DNA of 64,000 nucleotides from Paraglaciecola sp. T6c (GCF_000014225.1 NC_008228.1:5022001-5086000), one strand, 5' to 3'; shown: positions 18,864 to 28,417, counted from the stretch's first letter. Notes: a model not told the origin generated them from the letters alone. Numbers and translations are program-made.

Positions 18864-20282
18864 TTATGCTCCTTGAGCAGCCTCAGCTGCTAGATATTGT
18901 TGCAGTTTACCCATAGCAGGCATGGCATGTTCACGCAGTCGCCCAAGGATCATCATTTTTTCCGTGTCGGTTTTATCCACATTGCGCACCAGTTGACTAA
19001 AGCCATCTAGGCGATTTTTGAGCAACCACGCTTTTAGGTCGTCGTCTTGAGACCAAATATGCTGATTGCGCATAAAGGCCGCCGTCAATCGCACCCAATC
19101 CATCACCGTATTTGGCAAAGGCACTACGCCGCAGATATGGTTTTTAGTTTTTTCATCTGGGTACTTGGCGCTGGCTTCAATATGAGCAATAAACGCAGCA
19201 CTAAAGGCCGGTTGATAAGAGCGTACCGTTTGCGGCGTAATGGTGTTGCCATTAAAAATAGGCTTCACCTCTAAATTTGTAATGGCACTGGCGGAGCAAT
19301 CCACGTGAATATGTTGCGGGCTGGTTTTTATCTCGCCTTGTTCAAGTTGGATACTGTCTTGCCCTATGTGGGTCACTCTGCCCATACGCACCACATTTTT
19401 GATTCGCTTAAGCTCGGCTAATTCCAATTGACTCACTGTGGCGCCGTGAAACATTTTTGGCCAAACATTTTCATCTAATCGCATAAATACATCGCCCTTC
19501 TCAAGGCGCGAGAACATATCATCTACCGAAGTAGATTGGGCGATTGCTTCCATTTGAGCCGCTTGCGCGCCAATCGCGTCAGTAAAAAATTCAGGTGTAG
19601 GTTGGGTGTTTTTGCGGTCAATCAGCCAAGCGTCTCGTGGCATTATCCATTGAATATCATCTGGGCTAACTTTATTTTCTAGTAACCATAGGCAAGCATC
19701 GATACCGGTTTTGCCACCGCCTATGATCACAAACCCTGCTGGCTTATTGGTTATTTTCACCAAATCGTTTATCGGCATAAACTGGGCGCTATCATCCACA
19801 GAAAAATTTGGCGTATGGGTACTTGGCACTGACGTTTTCAAATAAGTCGCATCAACCATTTTTTTGTTAATGGTCACCTGGTGCTCATCCCCATTGATAA
19901 CAGAAACGAACTTGCCGTCGCCTTTGAAGTCAGTCATTGGGAAGTAACTCACCCGCCCTGAAGGCAAGAAGCGCTCGCGCATGATGTTATCGAAATAGGC
20001 GCTAACTTCAGCTCCAGTAGCCAGTTCATTTAAGCCTTTGTTTAAGCCTCCTTTATCGATACAACCTTTACTTAACTCCGTCGAGCTGACGCCATAAAAC
20101 GCGGATGGCTGATGCAAAGTAACGAAAGGATATGCCACGTTCCAGTGGCCGCCAGGCTTGTGATATTTGTCCACTATCATAATGTTGGCGTCAGTCTCGC
20201 TAAGTAAAACATCGGCAAAAGCCATGCCTACGGCGCCAGCGCCAACAATTAAATAATCTGTTTCATGGGTGAAGGTCGTCAT
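18864..20282 (-). CDS. FAD/NAD(P)-dependent flavin monooxygenase-like oxidoreductase
   Basis: 472 residues from ATG 20282, which has AGGA six bases upstream; the longer TTG-type extension is rejected. FAD-binding YLIVGAGAVGMAF near residue 10 and a second dinucleotide fold VIIGGGKTGIDACLW near 195 give the two-Rossmann layout of class B flavoproteins. The Baeyer-Villiger fingerprint FxGxxxHxxxW was not found, and GGHWNVAYPFVTLHQPS is the conserved active-site-side segment of this subgroup. Substrate unknown. It is transcribed as a pair with DUF2855 and divergently from a TetR regulator whose likely operator lies between them. Confidence 0.8.
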   Translation of the reverse strand: MTTFTHETDYLIVGAGAVGMAFADVLLSETDANIMIVDKYHKPGGHWNVAYPFVTLHQPSAFYGVSSTELSKGCIDKGGLNKGLNELATGAEVSAYFDNIMRERFLPSGRVSYFPMTDFKGDGKFVSVINGDEHQVTINKKMVDATYLKTSVPSTHTPNFSVDDSAQFMPINDLVKITNKPAGFVIIGGGKTGIDACLWLLENKVSPDDIQWIMPRDAWLIDRKNTQPTPEFFTDAIGAQAAQMEAIAQSTSVDDMFSRLEKGDVFMRLDENVWPKMFHGATVSQLELAELKRIKNVVRMGRVTHIGQDSIQLEQGEIKTSPQHIHVDCSASAITNLEVKPIFNGNTITPQTVRSYQPAFSAAFIAHIEASAKYPDEKTKNHICGVVPLPNTVMDWVRLTAAFMRNQHIWSQDDDLKAWLLKNRLDGFSQLVRNVDKTDTEKMMILGRLREHAMPAMGKLQQYLAAEAAQGA

Positions 20283-20383
20283 GCTTATTCCTGTGTTGCT
20301 TCGATTAAGGTGTTTGCACACGAGATTCAACACGGGTGCAGTCTTTTTACGTTTCTATCGTTGCCAAAAAATAACGATTGAAC

Positions 20384-20396
20384 ATAACAGCGTTAT
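20384..20396. promoter_or_regulatory. Palindromic operator 1 (ATAAC-AGC-GTTAT)
   Basis: 5-bp perfect inverted arms with a 3-base centre, in the divergent region between the flavin monooxygenase and tetR. Its partner is exactly 21 bases (two helical turns) away; a probable TetR dimer site. Confidence 0.65.
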
Positions 20397-20404
20397 ATTA
20401 AAGA

Positions 20405-20417
20405 ATAACACCGTTAT
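20405..20417. promoter_or_regulatory. Palindromic operator 2 (ATAAC-ACC-GTTAT)
   Basis: Second copy of the same 13-bp palindrome, followed by ATATT exactly as copy 1 is. It lies 20 bases before the tetR start, so binding should also block tetR itself (autoregulation). Confidence 0.65.
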
Positions 20418-20437
20418 ATTTGTCAAGAGAATGTTAA

Positions 20438-21025
20438 TTGAATATTGCGAAACGTAAAATACTTCAAGCCGCATCAGAATTGTTTTTAGAAGGTGGAATT
20501 GCGGCCTTAAGCGTACGCTCAATAGCCAAGCACGCTGGAGTGTCGACCATAGGCATTTACAGCCACTTTCAAGGCAAAGAAGGAATTTTGGATGAACTGT
20601 ACATCCAAGGTTTTGAGTTAGTGATGCAAGCTATGGATTTCGAGCAACATGACCTATCGCCAAAAGAAGTCATGCGTCGAGGTATTCGTGGTTACTTCGC
20701 CATGGCTGAGGCTCACGAAGGTCATTACCGATTGATTTTCGGCGAGAATGACAGCCGCTATACTCCCTCAGAAGAAGCAAAGGCTGTGGCTGAAAAGGCG
20801 TTTGGCCAATTGCTAAAAGTGACAGCTCTTTTACTGCCCGATGATGCCAACATGGCCCTTAAACACAAAAACGCCTTAGAAATTTGGGCTTTTGTGCATG
20901 GCTACGTCAGTTTAAAGCACCATGCTGTTGCCAGCATTTTCGAAACACCTGATTGGTATGTCATGGCCGAAGATGCTTTATGCATGCACATTGACGCGAT
21001 CCTAGCCACTCGCACTCATCTATGA
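20438..21025 (+). CDS. TetR/AcrR family transcriptional regulator
   Basis: 195 residues. The N-terminal helix-turn-helix (SIAKHAGVSTIGIYSHFQGKEGIL, first 20 typical of the family, residues about 26-50) is followed by an all-helical ligand domain with a C-terminal TetR_C-like region. The start is TTG 20438, with CAAGAGA upstream; the nearby ATG 20431 is out of frame. It is divergent from the monooxygenase/DUF2855 pair and probably represses that pair and itself through the two palindromes at 20384-20417. The inducer is unknown. Confidence 0.9.
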   Translation: MNIAKRKILQAASELFLEGGIAALSVRSIAKHAGVSTIGIYSHFQGKEGILDELYIQGFELVMQAMDFEQHDLSPKEVMRRGIRGYFAMAEAHEGHYRLIFGENDSRYTPSEEAKAVAEKAFGQLLKVTALLLPDDANMALKHKNALEIWAFVHGYVSLKHHAVASIFETPDWYVMAEDALCMHIDAILATRTHL

Positions 21026-21039
21026 GTAACTCGCTGATA

Positions 21040-21080
21040 AAAAAGCGCTAATTGTAGAGAAAATATGTCATTAGCGCTCT
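21040..21080. terminator. Bidirectional terminator between tetR and malic enzyme
   Basis: AGCGCTAAT (21044-21052) pairs with ATTAGCGCT (21070-21078). On the minus strand the hairpin is followed by TTTTTT, serving the malic enzyme gene. Confidence 0.8.
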
Positions 21081-21101
21081 TAAAGTCGATTAACCGGCAA
21101 G

Positions 21102-22349
21102 CTAATCTTGCATATAACCCGGTGGCAGCGCTTTCAATGTGGTGACACCTGAGTCAATCGCGGCCTGCGCGACTGCGGTAGCCACTCGTTGCAACAAACG
21201 CGGATCCATTGGCTTAGGAATAATATACTCACGACCAAAGGTTAAACTCGTTAAATTACTGGCGGCCAATACTTCTTGTGGCACCGGCTCGCGCGCAATA
21301 CTTCGGATCGCTTCAACAGCCGCTATTTTCATTTCATCGTTAATGACCGATGCACGTACATCCAAGGCACCACGAAAAATAAACGGAAAGCACAGCACGT
21401 TATTCACCTGATTCGGATAATCTGAGCGCCCTGTAGCCATGATCACATCATCACGCACAGCATGAGCCAACTCTGGTTTTATTTCTGGATCAGGATTTGA
21501 GCAAGCAAAAATAACTGGGTTAGGTGCCATCAATGCCAATGCTTCGGGCGGCAACACATCCGGCCCTGAAACACCCACAAATACGTCTGCGCCGTCTAGC
21601 GCATCTTCCAAGGTACGCTTGTCAGTATTATTAGCGAATAACTTTTTATGGTGAGTAAGGTTATCGCGTCTGGTATGAATAACGCCTTTGGTATCAAGCA
21701 TATAAATACGTTCTCGCTTGGCACCACATTTAATCAATAATTCCATGCAGGCAATAGCCGCTGCACCCGCTCCCATACAAACGATGGTAACGTCACAAAG
21801 TTCCTTACCTTGTACCTCCAGCGCATTGAGCATTCCTGCTGCGGTCACAATAGCGGTACCGTGTTGATCATCGTGAAATACCGGTACATTGCAGCGCTTA
21901 ATCAATTCTTGCTCTATTTCAAAACACTCGGGTGCTTTTATATCTTCTAAGTTGATGCCACCGAATGTGTCGGCAATATTCGCCACAGTGTTAATAAAGT
22001 CTTCAGTGGTGTTGTGCTTTACTTCTATATCGATGGAATCTAGCCCAGCAAAGCGTTTAAACAATAGCGCTTTACCTTCCATAACCGGTTTCGAAGCCAG
22101 TGGGCCTAAATTGCCAAGGCCAAGAATAGCGGTACCGTTTGAAATGACGGCGACCATGTTGCCTTTAGCAGTGTATTTGTATGCCGCATTTGGGTCTGCA
22201 GCAATCTCGCGAACAGGTTCAGCGACGCCAGGGCTATAAGCTAAGGCTAAGTCGGTCACAGTTTCCGCGGGCTTTGTTAGCGCAATCGCTATCTTTCCTG
22301 GTACTGGCTTAGCATGGTAGTCCAATGCTTGTTGACGAAAATCAGACAT
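21102..22349 (-). CDS. Malic enzyme, short form (MaeB catalytic part only)
   Basis: 415 residues, aligning with the malic domain of E. coli MaeB but without the C-terminal phosphotransacetylase-like domain (MaeB has about 760 residues). It decarboxylates malate to pyruvate with reduction of NAD(P)+. Visible are the N-terminal ALAYSPGVAEPVREIA segment, catalytic-domain GLGNLGPLASKPVMEGK, the acid/metal segment EDIKAPECFEIE and FHDDQHGTAIV, and the Rossmann VCMGAGAAAIACMELL. Cofactor preference cannot be decided by eye. Monocistronic, with its own terminator. Confidence 0.92.
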   Translation of the reverse strand: MSDFRQQALDYHAKPVPGKIAIALTKPAETVTDLALAYSPGVAEPVREIAADPNAAYKYTAKGNMVAVISNGTAILGLGNLGPLASKPVMEGKALLFKRFAGLDSIDIEVKHNTTEDFINTVANIADTFGGINLEDIKAPECFEIEQELIKRCNVPVFHDDQHGTAIVTAAGMLNALEVQGKELCDVTIVCMGAGAAAIACMELLIKCGAKRERIYMLDTKGVIHTRRDNLTHHKKLFANNTDKRTLEDALDGADVFVGVSGPDVLPPEALALMAPNPVIFACSNPDPEIKPELAHAVRDDVIMATGRSDYPNQVNNVLCFPFIFRGALDVRASVINDEMKIAAVEAIRSIAREPVPQEVLAASNLTSLTFGREYIIPKPMDPRLLQRVATAVAQAAIDSGVTTLKALPPGYMQD

Positions 22350-22589
22350 CGTGGTCTAGATCCTTAAAGTGTAGGGTTGAATCAGAGTACGTTAGCTTTC
22401 TTATGGTCTTATTCCCGACTTACGGTTCCACAATTCGCTTAAGTGAAATCACGTGTCCGAACGGCTTATTATTATTTTAGTGAAAGCCCGTTTAACGTTA
22501 ACTTATCAGGTATGTATCTACATAGCTGATATGCCTGACTACATCATAAATTAAGCAAGATAGCCAAGGCTAATAACCGTGGTGAATTA
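22350..22589. other. Intergenic region upstream of malic enzyme
   Basis: About 240 bases leading to the MITE-like element. They presumably hold the malic enzyme promoter. No ORF or RNA gene recognised. Confidence 0.45.
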
Positions 22590-22866
22590 TGAGTAATACC
22601 AATCCGCATTAACAAGTGCCCGCCTCAGAATGCGTCCAGCGGTTTTTGATTAAGGCGTCGCTATGCCGTAATGGTTGTTCCCTTTCAAATAGTGAGAACG
22701 CAGAGCAAAAGCCGCTGGGGCATTCCTTTCAGGCGAGTTTTAAAAGGGCTTACACTGCGTTGCATGACTTCGAAAGAGAATAACTATTCATTCAGTCATG
22801 CGCCTTGTTTAAGCCCTTTTACACTCTCGCTGAGTGAGCACTTATTAACGTGGAATGGTATACTAT
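22590..22866. mobile_element. MITE-like non-autonomous element
   Basis: About 275 bases bounded by imperfect inverted repeats: GTAATACCAATCCGCATTAA on the left and the complement of TTAACGTGGAATGGTATAC on the right. It has no coding capacity beyond spurious ORFs. Its right half folds into a long interrupted hairpin: AAAAGGGCTTA (22742-22752) pairs with 22810-22820, and GCATGAC (22762-22768) with GTCATGC (22795-22801). I recall similar sequence as a dispersed repeat in marine Alteromonadales, unverified. It lies between two housekeeping genes and disrupts neither. Confidence 0.65.
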
Positions 22867-22912
22867 TTGTCTCAAGGACTGAGAACGTTATAAGGTTGTC
22901 AAATTGCGGGCA

Positions 22913-22941
22913 CAAAAAAAGGCGCTAGAAGCGCCTTTTTC
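22913..22941 (-). terminator. rpmE terminator
   Basis: AAGGCGCT-TCT-AGCGCCTT followed by TTTTT on the minus strand, 20 bases beyond the rpmE stop; symmetric A-run on the other side. Confidence 0.85.
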
Positions 22942-22956
22942 GTCACGTTTTTACGC

Positions 22957-23172
22957 TTACTTCTTAGTGCTAAGTGCGCTGAAACGTTTGTTGAACTTGT
23001 CAACACGACCGCCAGTATCAACGTTACGTTGCTTACCAGTGTAGAAAGGGTGACACGCTGAACATACGTCCAGGTTAAGATCTTTCTTCAAAGTTGAACG
23101 AACAACGATAACATTGCCACATGAACAAGTTGCTTTCATGTCTTGGTAGTCTGGATGTATACCTGTTTTCAT
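22957..23172 (-). CDS. rpmE: 50S ribosomal protein L31 (zinc-binding, C+ form)
   Basis: 71 residues. Four cysteines at 16, 18, 37 and 40 (CSC and CSAC) mark the zinc-containing form, followed by the invariant HPFYTGKQ. It bridges the subunits in the large ribosomal subunit. The C+ form is normally swapped for a zinc-free paralogue during zinc starvation; no such paralogue is in the window. It is divergent from priA, as in many gammaproteobacteria. Confidence 0.97.
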   Translation of the reverse strand: MKTGIHPDYQDMKATCSCGNVIVVRSTLKKDLNLDVCSACHPFYTGKQRNVDTGGRVDKFNKRFSALSTKK

Positions 23173-23397
23173 GGATTACCCCTAAGTAAGGCCGTATCGC
23201 TATCCAACCCGAAGTTGAACACCATACGAAAATTAAATTCGATTTATGCGATCAATGCGGCTTGCCGCAAAGAGCCGGGCATATTAATGTAACGCCTTGC
23301 CCTGATCAAGCTCTATTGGCGAATATATGGTCAAATAAGCAAACTTCAACCGCCAATTCACTTTAACACCACCAACTTACAAGATGATTAGCCCGTT

Positions 23398-25575
23398 ATG
23401 CCCATTATCCGCGTTGCCGTTCCTGTTCCTAAGCGCCAGTTTTTTGAGTACCAACATAGTAGCGCGCTAGAACCAGGTATTCGGGTACGTGTGCCATTTG
23501 GGCCGCGCAAACTAATTGGTGTGGTGCTTGAAACCACCGAAGAATCACAATGGCAAAGCGACAAACTCAAAGCCATTCTTGATGTACTCGACGAAACATC
23601 CATATTCAGTTCAGTACAACTTAAGCTATGCCAATGGCTCAGCCAGTATTACCAACATCCTATTGGCGACGTATTGCATAGCGCTATGCCTGTTTCCTTA
23701 CGTAAAGGCGGTTCGAGTCAACCTAAGCCAGTGAGCTTTTTACGTACCACCGACGCAGGCCAACAAAGCGCCCCTGAAAATTTAGGCAAGGCCCGCAAGC
23801 AACAGCAACTACTTGCTCAGTTACAACAGGGCGAAGCTAGCTATTCCAGTATTCTTGCTCAATATGCTAGCACCACTGTCAAGGCCCTAGTGCAAAAGAC
23901 GTTAATTGAGCAGGTTGAGCGCATTCCTTCCCTTGATACCCAATGGCTGGCCCACTTAAATATTGGCGAAAAACCACTTCCGAATGTTGAGCAAGCCATA
24001 GCCATTAGCCAAATCACGGCAAAAATAGGTGAATATGCGAGCTTTTTAATTGAAGGGGTGACCGGCAGCGGCAAGACCGAGGTTTACCTGCAAGCAATAG
24101 AAAGCGTGCTCACCCAAGGTAAACAGGTACTTATTCTGGTACCAGAGATCGGCTTAACGCCGCAAACCGTTGAGCGCTTTGCCAAACGCTTTAATGTACT
24201 TGTGGGCATATTACATTCTAATTTAACCGACAATGAACGTTTACTGGTGTGGCAGCAGAGTCAGGCGGGGCAACTACCAATCATTATTGGCACCCGCTCC
24301 GCTATTTTCACGCCAATGAAAAACCCAGGCATGCTGATTGTTGATGAAGAGCATGACTCATCTTACAAACAGCAAGATGGTCTGCGTTACCACGCAAGAG
24401 ATTTAGCGGTGATGCGCGCCGCGCAAGAAAAAATTCCGCTTATTCTAGGCTCAGCCACGCCCGCGCTTGAATCGTTGAATAATGCGCTAAATGGCAAATA
24501 CCAACACCTGCTTTTAAATGAGCGCGCAGGCAATGCCTCTCATCCTAAGCAACAAGTGCTGGATATTCGAAATCAGCCATTAGAATTTGGATTAGCGAAA
24601 GGCATCATCGAGCGGATTGGCCAACATTTGGCCCAAGAAAGTCAGGTGATGTTGTTTATTAACCGCCGAGGATATGCTCCTGCCCTTGTCTGCCATACCT
24701 GCGGCCATGTAGAAGAATGCCCTGGTTGCAACAAGCCTTACACCCTGCACAAACAATTATATAAGTTGCAGTGCCACCATTGCGGCAGCGCCAAAGCAAT
24801 ACCTAAGCGTTGCCAAAGTTGCAACAGTACCGAGCTCAGCGCTATGGGTTTAGGCACAGAGCAACTCGAACAAGGCTTACAAACACTCTTCCCCCAATAC
24901 ACCAGTGTGCGTATCGACAGCGACAGTGCCAGAGGTAAAAATCGCCTAAACGATATGCTGGATAAAATTAACCGTAACGAGTATCAAATATTAATTGGTA
25001 CGCAGATATTGTCTAAGGGTCACCATTTTCCCAATGTGACCTTAGTGGTAATCCTCGAAGTCGATGGCGCTTTGTTTAGCGCCGATTATCGCGCAGCTGA
25101 GCATTTAGCCCAACTAGTGACTCAGCTGGCTGGCCGCGCAGGGCGTGCTGAAAAACCCGGGGAAATGTGGTTGCAAACACATGACCCAAGCCACCCCTTG
25201 TTGCAAGATTTGCTCAACAATGGCTATTCGCACTTCGCTCGCTATGCCTTACTTGAACGTGAGCAAGCCATGCTACCGCCACATACTTACCAAGCGTTAT
25301 TCAGAGCGCAATCAAGCGACCCGCGCTTGGCGAATCAATTGCTTATGGATATTTCCATGCAGTTTAGCTATTCCAAGCATGTACAGTGTATTGGCCCTTT
25401 GCCCGCATTAATGGAAAAGCGCCAAGGGAAGTTTCGTATGCAATTGGTGCTAAGCAGTGGTAATCGCGCCGCTTTGCAACATGCCTTAAGTCAAGCCATG
25501 CCCAATATTGAACAACTCCCTCTTGCCAGCAAAGTACGCTGGGCGCTGGATGTAGACCCGCAAGATTTTATGTAA
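23398..25575 (+). CDS. priA: Primosomal replication-restart helicase PriA
   Basis: 725 residues, normal for PriA. The N-terminal 3'-end-binding domain (about 1-100) precedes the helicase core with Walker A GVTGSGKTEVY near 220 and the DEEH box in MLIVDEEHDSSYKQQDG. Eight cysteines form the paired zinc sites (CHTC, CPGC, CHHC, CQSC) between about 438 and 480, and GRAGRAEKPG is motif VI. It reloads the replisome at collapsed forks. Divergent from rpmE, 225 bases apart. Confidence 0.97.
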   Translation: MPIIRVAVPVPKRQFFEYQHSSALEPGIRVRVPFGPRKLIGVVLETTEESQWQSDKLKAILDVLDETSIFSSVQLKLCQWLSQYYQHPIGDVLHSAMPVSLRKGGSSQPKPVSFLRTTDAGQQSAPENLGKARKQQQLLAQLQQGEASYSSILAQYASTTVKALVQKTLIEQVERIPSLDTQWLAHLNIGEKPLPNVEQAIAISQITAKIGEYASFLIEGVTGSGKTEVYLQAIESVLTQGKQVLILVPEIGLTPQTVERFAKRFNVLVGILHSNLTDNERLLVWQQSQAGQLPIIIGTRSAIFTPMKNPGMLIVDEEHDSSYKQQDGLRYHARDLAVMRAAQEKIPLILGSATPALESLNNALNGKYQHLLLNERAGNASHPKQQVLDIRNQPLEFGLAKGIIERIGQHLAQESQVMLFINRRGYAPALVCHTCGHVEECPGCNKPYTLHKQLYKLQCHHCGSAKAIPKRCQSCNSTELSAMGLGTEQLEQGLQTLFPQYTSVRIDSDSARGKNRLNDMLDKINRNEYQILIGTQILSKGHHFPNVTLVVILEVDGALFSADYRAAEHLAQLVTQLAGRAGRAEKPGEMWLQTHDPSHPLLQDLLNNGYSHFARYALLEREQAMLPPHTYQALFRAQSSDPRLANQLLMDISMQFSYSKHVQCIGPLPALMEKRQGKFRMQLVLSSGNRAALQHALSQAMPNIEQLPLASKVRWALDVDPQDFM

Positions 25576-25706
25576 ATAGCTCCTGGACAAGGTGACGCGG
25601 TTCATCTTGTTAATAATATTTCACAGATTAACCAAATTCTGATTGAGGATTAGGCTGAGCAAGGTAAAATCCGCGGTTCTTCTAGCCTTAGTATTCGGAT
25701 GTAAAG

Positions 25707-26237
25707 ATGGCTCACAAAGATTATGTTGCCCGCGGGCGCAACCCAAAAAAGGCCCCAGAGCCTGAAAAGCGCCCGTTACCATGGGCGCGTATCGTTATTA
25801 CTTTGGCCCTCGTTTTTGGTTTTGGTTATTTTTTATGGTCAATCAACGATAAGGCTGAAGATCCAGCCAACAAAAAAGACAATGCCCAAGCAAAACAAGT
25901 GGACCCACTGCCAGAAGTTCCTAAAGAAGAATGGGAGTTCATCAAAACATTACCCGAATACAGCGTTGAAGTTGAAGTTGAAGAGCAAGCCGCTTCAGAC
26001 AAGCGCTATTTGATGCAATGTGGCTCATTTAGAAAACAAGGCCAAGCAGAAGAGTTGAAAGCACGCATTGCCTTTCAAGGCTTTGAAGCTCAGGTTCGCC
26101 CTAGCGAAGGCAGCTCTGGTCGTTGGTATCGAGTGATTATTGGCCCTTACGAAAGCAAACGCCTAGCTGAAAAACAGCGTCACACCTTACAGCGCGCAAA
26201 AATCAATGGCTGTAAAATTTGGTTGTGGAATTTGTAA
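25707..26237 (+). CDS. SPOR-domain cell-division protein (FtsN-like)
   Basis: 176 residues: a short cytoplasmic N-terminus (ARGRNPKKAPEPEKR), one transmembrane segment (about 27-45), a charged linker, and a C-terminal SPOR domain (about 98-173, starting YLMQCGSFRKQGQAEEL). SPOR domains bind denuded glycan at the division septum. The layout and position between priA and hslV are those of FtsN in gammaproteobacteria, but it is much shorter than E. coli FtsN (319) and the essential FtsN E-segment cannot be assigned by eye, so I leave the symbol blank. Confidence 0.85.
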   Translation: MAHKDYVARGRNPKKAPEPEKRPLPWARIVITLALVFGFGYFLWSINDKAEDPANKKDNAQAKQVDPLPEVPKEEWEFIKTLPEYSVEVEVEEQAASDKRYLMQCGSFRKQGQAEELKARIAFQGFEAQVRPSEGSSGRWYRVIIGPYESKRLAEKQRHTLQRAKINGCKIWLWNL

Positions 26238-26347
26238 TACTCGCCGACTCACCTTTGCCCCCCTTTGTGAAAATAGCCGCAGTAATAATGCGGCGCTGTT
26301 CTGATTTACAGTGTTTACCTCGTTTACGTTTTGACACTTTCTTATTA

Positions 26348-26375
26348 CTTGAAAATTTATGAATCCTCCCCACAT
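26348..26375 (+). promoter_or_regulatory. Sigma32 (heat-shock) type promoter for hslVU
   Basis: CTTGAAA (26348-26354), a 13-base spacer and CCCCACAT (26368-26375), against the sigma32 consensus CTTGAAA / CCCCATNT: one mismatch. It lies about 70 bases before hslV. Confidence 0.75.
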
Positions 26376-26443
26376 CTAACTCAATTGTCGCAGTGCCCCG
26401 TCCTATTAAGGAAGCATTGCAGTTAAACCATTGAGGAATTCCT

Positions 26444-26968
26444 GTGACTACAATCGTATCTGTACGTCGTGGTAACCAAGTTGTTATCGCTGGCGATGGC
26501 CAAGTTTCACTTGGCAATACCGTAATGAAAGGCAACGCTAAAAAAGTGCGCCGCCTATATAACAACAAAGTCCTTGCTGGCTTTGCCGGTGGCACCGCTG
26601 ATGCCTTTACCTTATTTGAGCGCTTCGAATCAAAACTCGAAATACATCAAGGTAATTTAACCCGAGCTGCGGTCGAACTGGCCAAAGATTGGCGAACGGA
26701 CCGCATGTTACGCAAGCTAGAGGCCCTGCTCGCGGTAGCCGATGAAACCGCATCTTTTATCATCACCGGTAACGGTGACGTTGTTCAGCCTGAAAATGAC
26801 TTAATCGCCATTGGTTCAGGTGGCCCATTTGCCCAAGCTGCCGCGAGTGCATTGTTAGACAACACAGAACTGTCCGCCGAGGAGATCGCTGAAAAAGCCT
26901 TAACCATAGCCGGCAATATCTGTGTGTTTACTAACCATAATCACACCGTAGAAAAAATCGATTATTAA
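26444..26968 (+). CDS. hslV: HslV peptidase subunit of the HslVU protease
   Basis: 174 residues starting at GTG 26444, with GAGGA six bases upstream. Removal of the initiator Met exposes Thr (TTIVSVRRG), the catalytic N-terminal threonine of this proteasome-like peptidase; GDGQVSLG and the [17 protein letters not shown] region are typical. It forms a double hexamer capped by HslU and degrades misfolded and regulatory proteins. The gene is followed by hslU after 78 bases that contain a small palindrome (GCCGTT-T-AACGGC, 27001-27013). Confidence 0.97.
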
Positions 26969-27046
26969 CCCAGTGTTTGCGCAAAAAATGCTGCTATTAC
27001 GCCGTTTAACGGCTGTTTAAGACCAAATTAGATAAGGGTTGAAAGT

Positions 27047-28378
27047 ATGTCAGAAATGACCCCAAGAGAAATCGTCCACGAATTGGACCGCCACATCATT
27101 GGCCAGAAAAATGCTAAGCGCGCCGTATCAGTTGCACTGCGTAACCGCTGGCGCCGCATGCAGTTAAGTGGTGATCTTCGCCAAGAAGTCACCCCGAAAA
27201 ACATCTTGATGATCGGCCCTACCGGTGTGGGTAAAACTGAAATTGCTCGACGCCTAGCCAAGTTAGCTAACGCGCCTTTTATCAAGGTTGAAGCCACTAA
27301 ATTCACCGAAGTGGGTTACGTGGGCAAAGAAGTTGAAACGATCATTCGTGATTTAGCTGACATCGCCGTGAAAATGGCCAAAGAGCAAGAAACTAAAAAA
27401 GTAAAATACCGCGCTGAAGAAGCCGCTGAAGAGCGTATTTTAGACGTGTTATTACCGCCAGCTGAAAATCAGTGGGGCGAAAAAGAGCAGAACGAAGATA
27501 AAGGGACGCGCCAAACCTTCCGTAAAAAATTACGCGAGGGTCAACTTGACGACAAGGAAATCGAAATCGATGTTGCTTTGCCTCAAGTCGGCGTAGAGAT
27601 TATGGCGCCTCCGGGTATGGAAGAAATGACCAATCAACTTCAAGGCATGTTCCAAAACTTATCTGGCTCACAAAAGAAAAAGAAAAAGTTAAAGATCAAA
27701 GAAGCCTTCAAGTTATTGATCGAAGAAGAGGCAGCGCGCCTAGTCAACCAAGAAGACTTGAAAGCCAACGCCATTGAATCACTCGAGCAAAACGGCATAG
27801 TGTTTATCGATGAGATAGACAAAATCTGTAAGCGCGAAGGCTCTAACAGTGGCGGTGATGTATCACGTGAAGGCGTACAGCGTGACTTGTTACCATTAGT
27901 CGAAGGCTCAACCGTGTCGACTAAACACGGCATGGTTAAAACCGACCACATCTTGTTTATTGCTTCGGGTGCATTCCAAATGGCTAAGCCATCAGACTTG
28001 ATCCCTGAGCTACAAGGTCGCTTACCCATTCGCGTTGAATTAGAAGCCTTAACCGCTGGAGATTTCATTCGCATTTTGACCGAGCCAAATGCTTCGTTGA
28101 CTGAGCAGTACATCGCTTTGCTCAAGACAGAAGGCGTAGACGTTGATTTCACTCAAGATGGTATTGAGCGCATTGCTCAAGCTGCATGGCAAGTTAATGA
28201 ACGTACTGAGAATATTGGCGCACGTCGTTTACACACTGTGATGGAGCGTCTGATGGAAGAGATTTCATTTGATGCATCAGAAAAAAGCGGCGAGCAGCTA
28301 ACGGTTGATGCCAAGTACGTGAACGATCACCTAGAAATGCTGGTGGAAAACGAAGACTTGAGTCGCTTCATTTTATAA
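27047..28378 (+). CDS. hslU: HslU ATPase/unfoldase subunit of the HslVU protease
   Basis: 443 residues, as in E. coli. Walker [10 protein letters not shown] at about 57-65, Walker [10 protein letters not shown] near 255, the inserted I-domain between them (about 110-240, charged and lysine-rich) and the C-terminal DLSRFIL tail that docks into HslV. It unfolds substrates with ATP and feeds them to HslV. Co-transcribed with hslV from the heat-shock-like promoter and ended by a strong terminator. Confidence 0.97.
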   Translation: MSEMTPREIVHELDRHIIGQKNAKRAVSVALRNRWRRMQLSGDLRQEVTPKNILMIGPTGVGKTEIARRLAKLANAPFIKVEATKFTEVGYVGKEVETIIRDLADIAVKMAKEQETKKVKYRAEEAAEERILDVLLPPAENQWGEKEQNEDKGTRQTFRKKLREGQLDDKEIEIDVALPQVGVEIMAPPGMEEMTNQLQGMFQNLSGSQKKKKKLKIKEAFKLLIEEEAARLVNQEDLKANAIESLEQNGIVFIDEIDKICKREGSNSGGDVSREGVQRDLLPLVEGSTVSTKHGMVKTDHILFIASGAFQMAKPSDLIPELQGRLPIRVELEALTAGDFIRILTEPNASLTEQYIALLKTEGVDVDFTQDGIERIAQAAWQVNERTENIGARRLHTVMERLMEEISFDASEKSGEQLTVDAKYVNDHLEMLVENEDLSRFIL

Positions 28379-28417
28379 GGCCAACTCCATTAAAAACGGA
28401 ATTTAACGACAGAAAAC

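Noticed and set aside
22671-22928. 85-residue ORF
   Set aside because: It lies almost wholly inside the MITE-like element and runs into the rpmE terminator; no family likeness.
26203-26595. 130-residue minus-strand ORF between the SPOR protein and hslV
   Set aside because: It runs antisense through the hslV promoter and start and looks like a chance frame.
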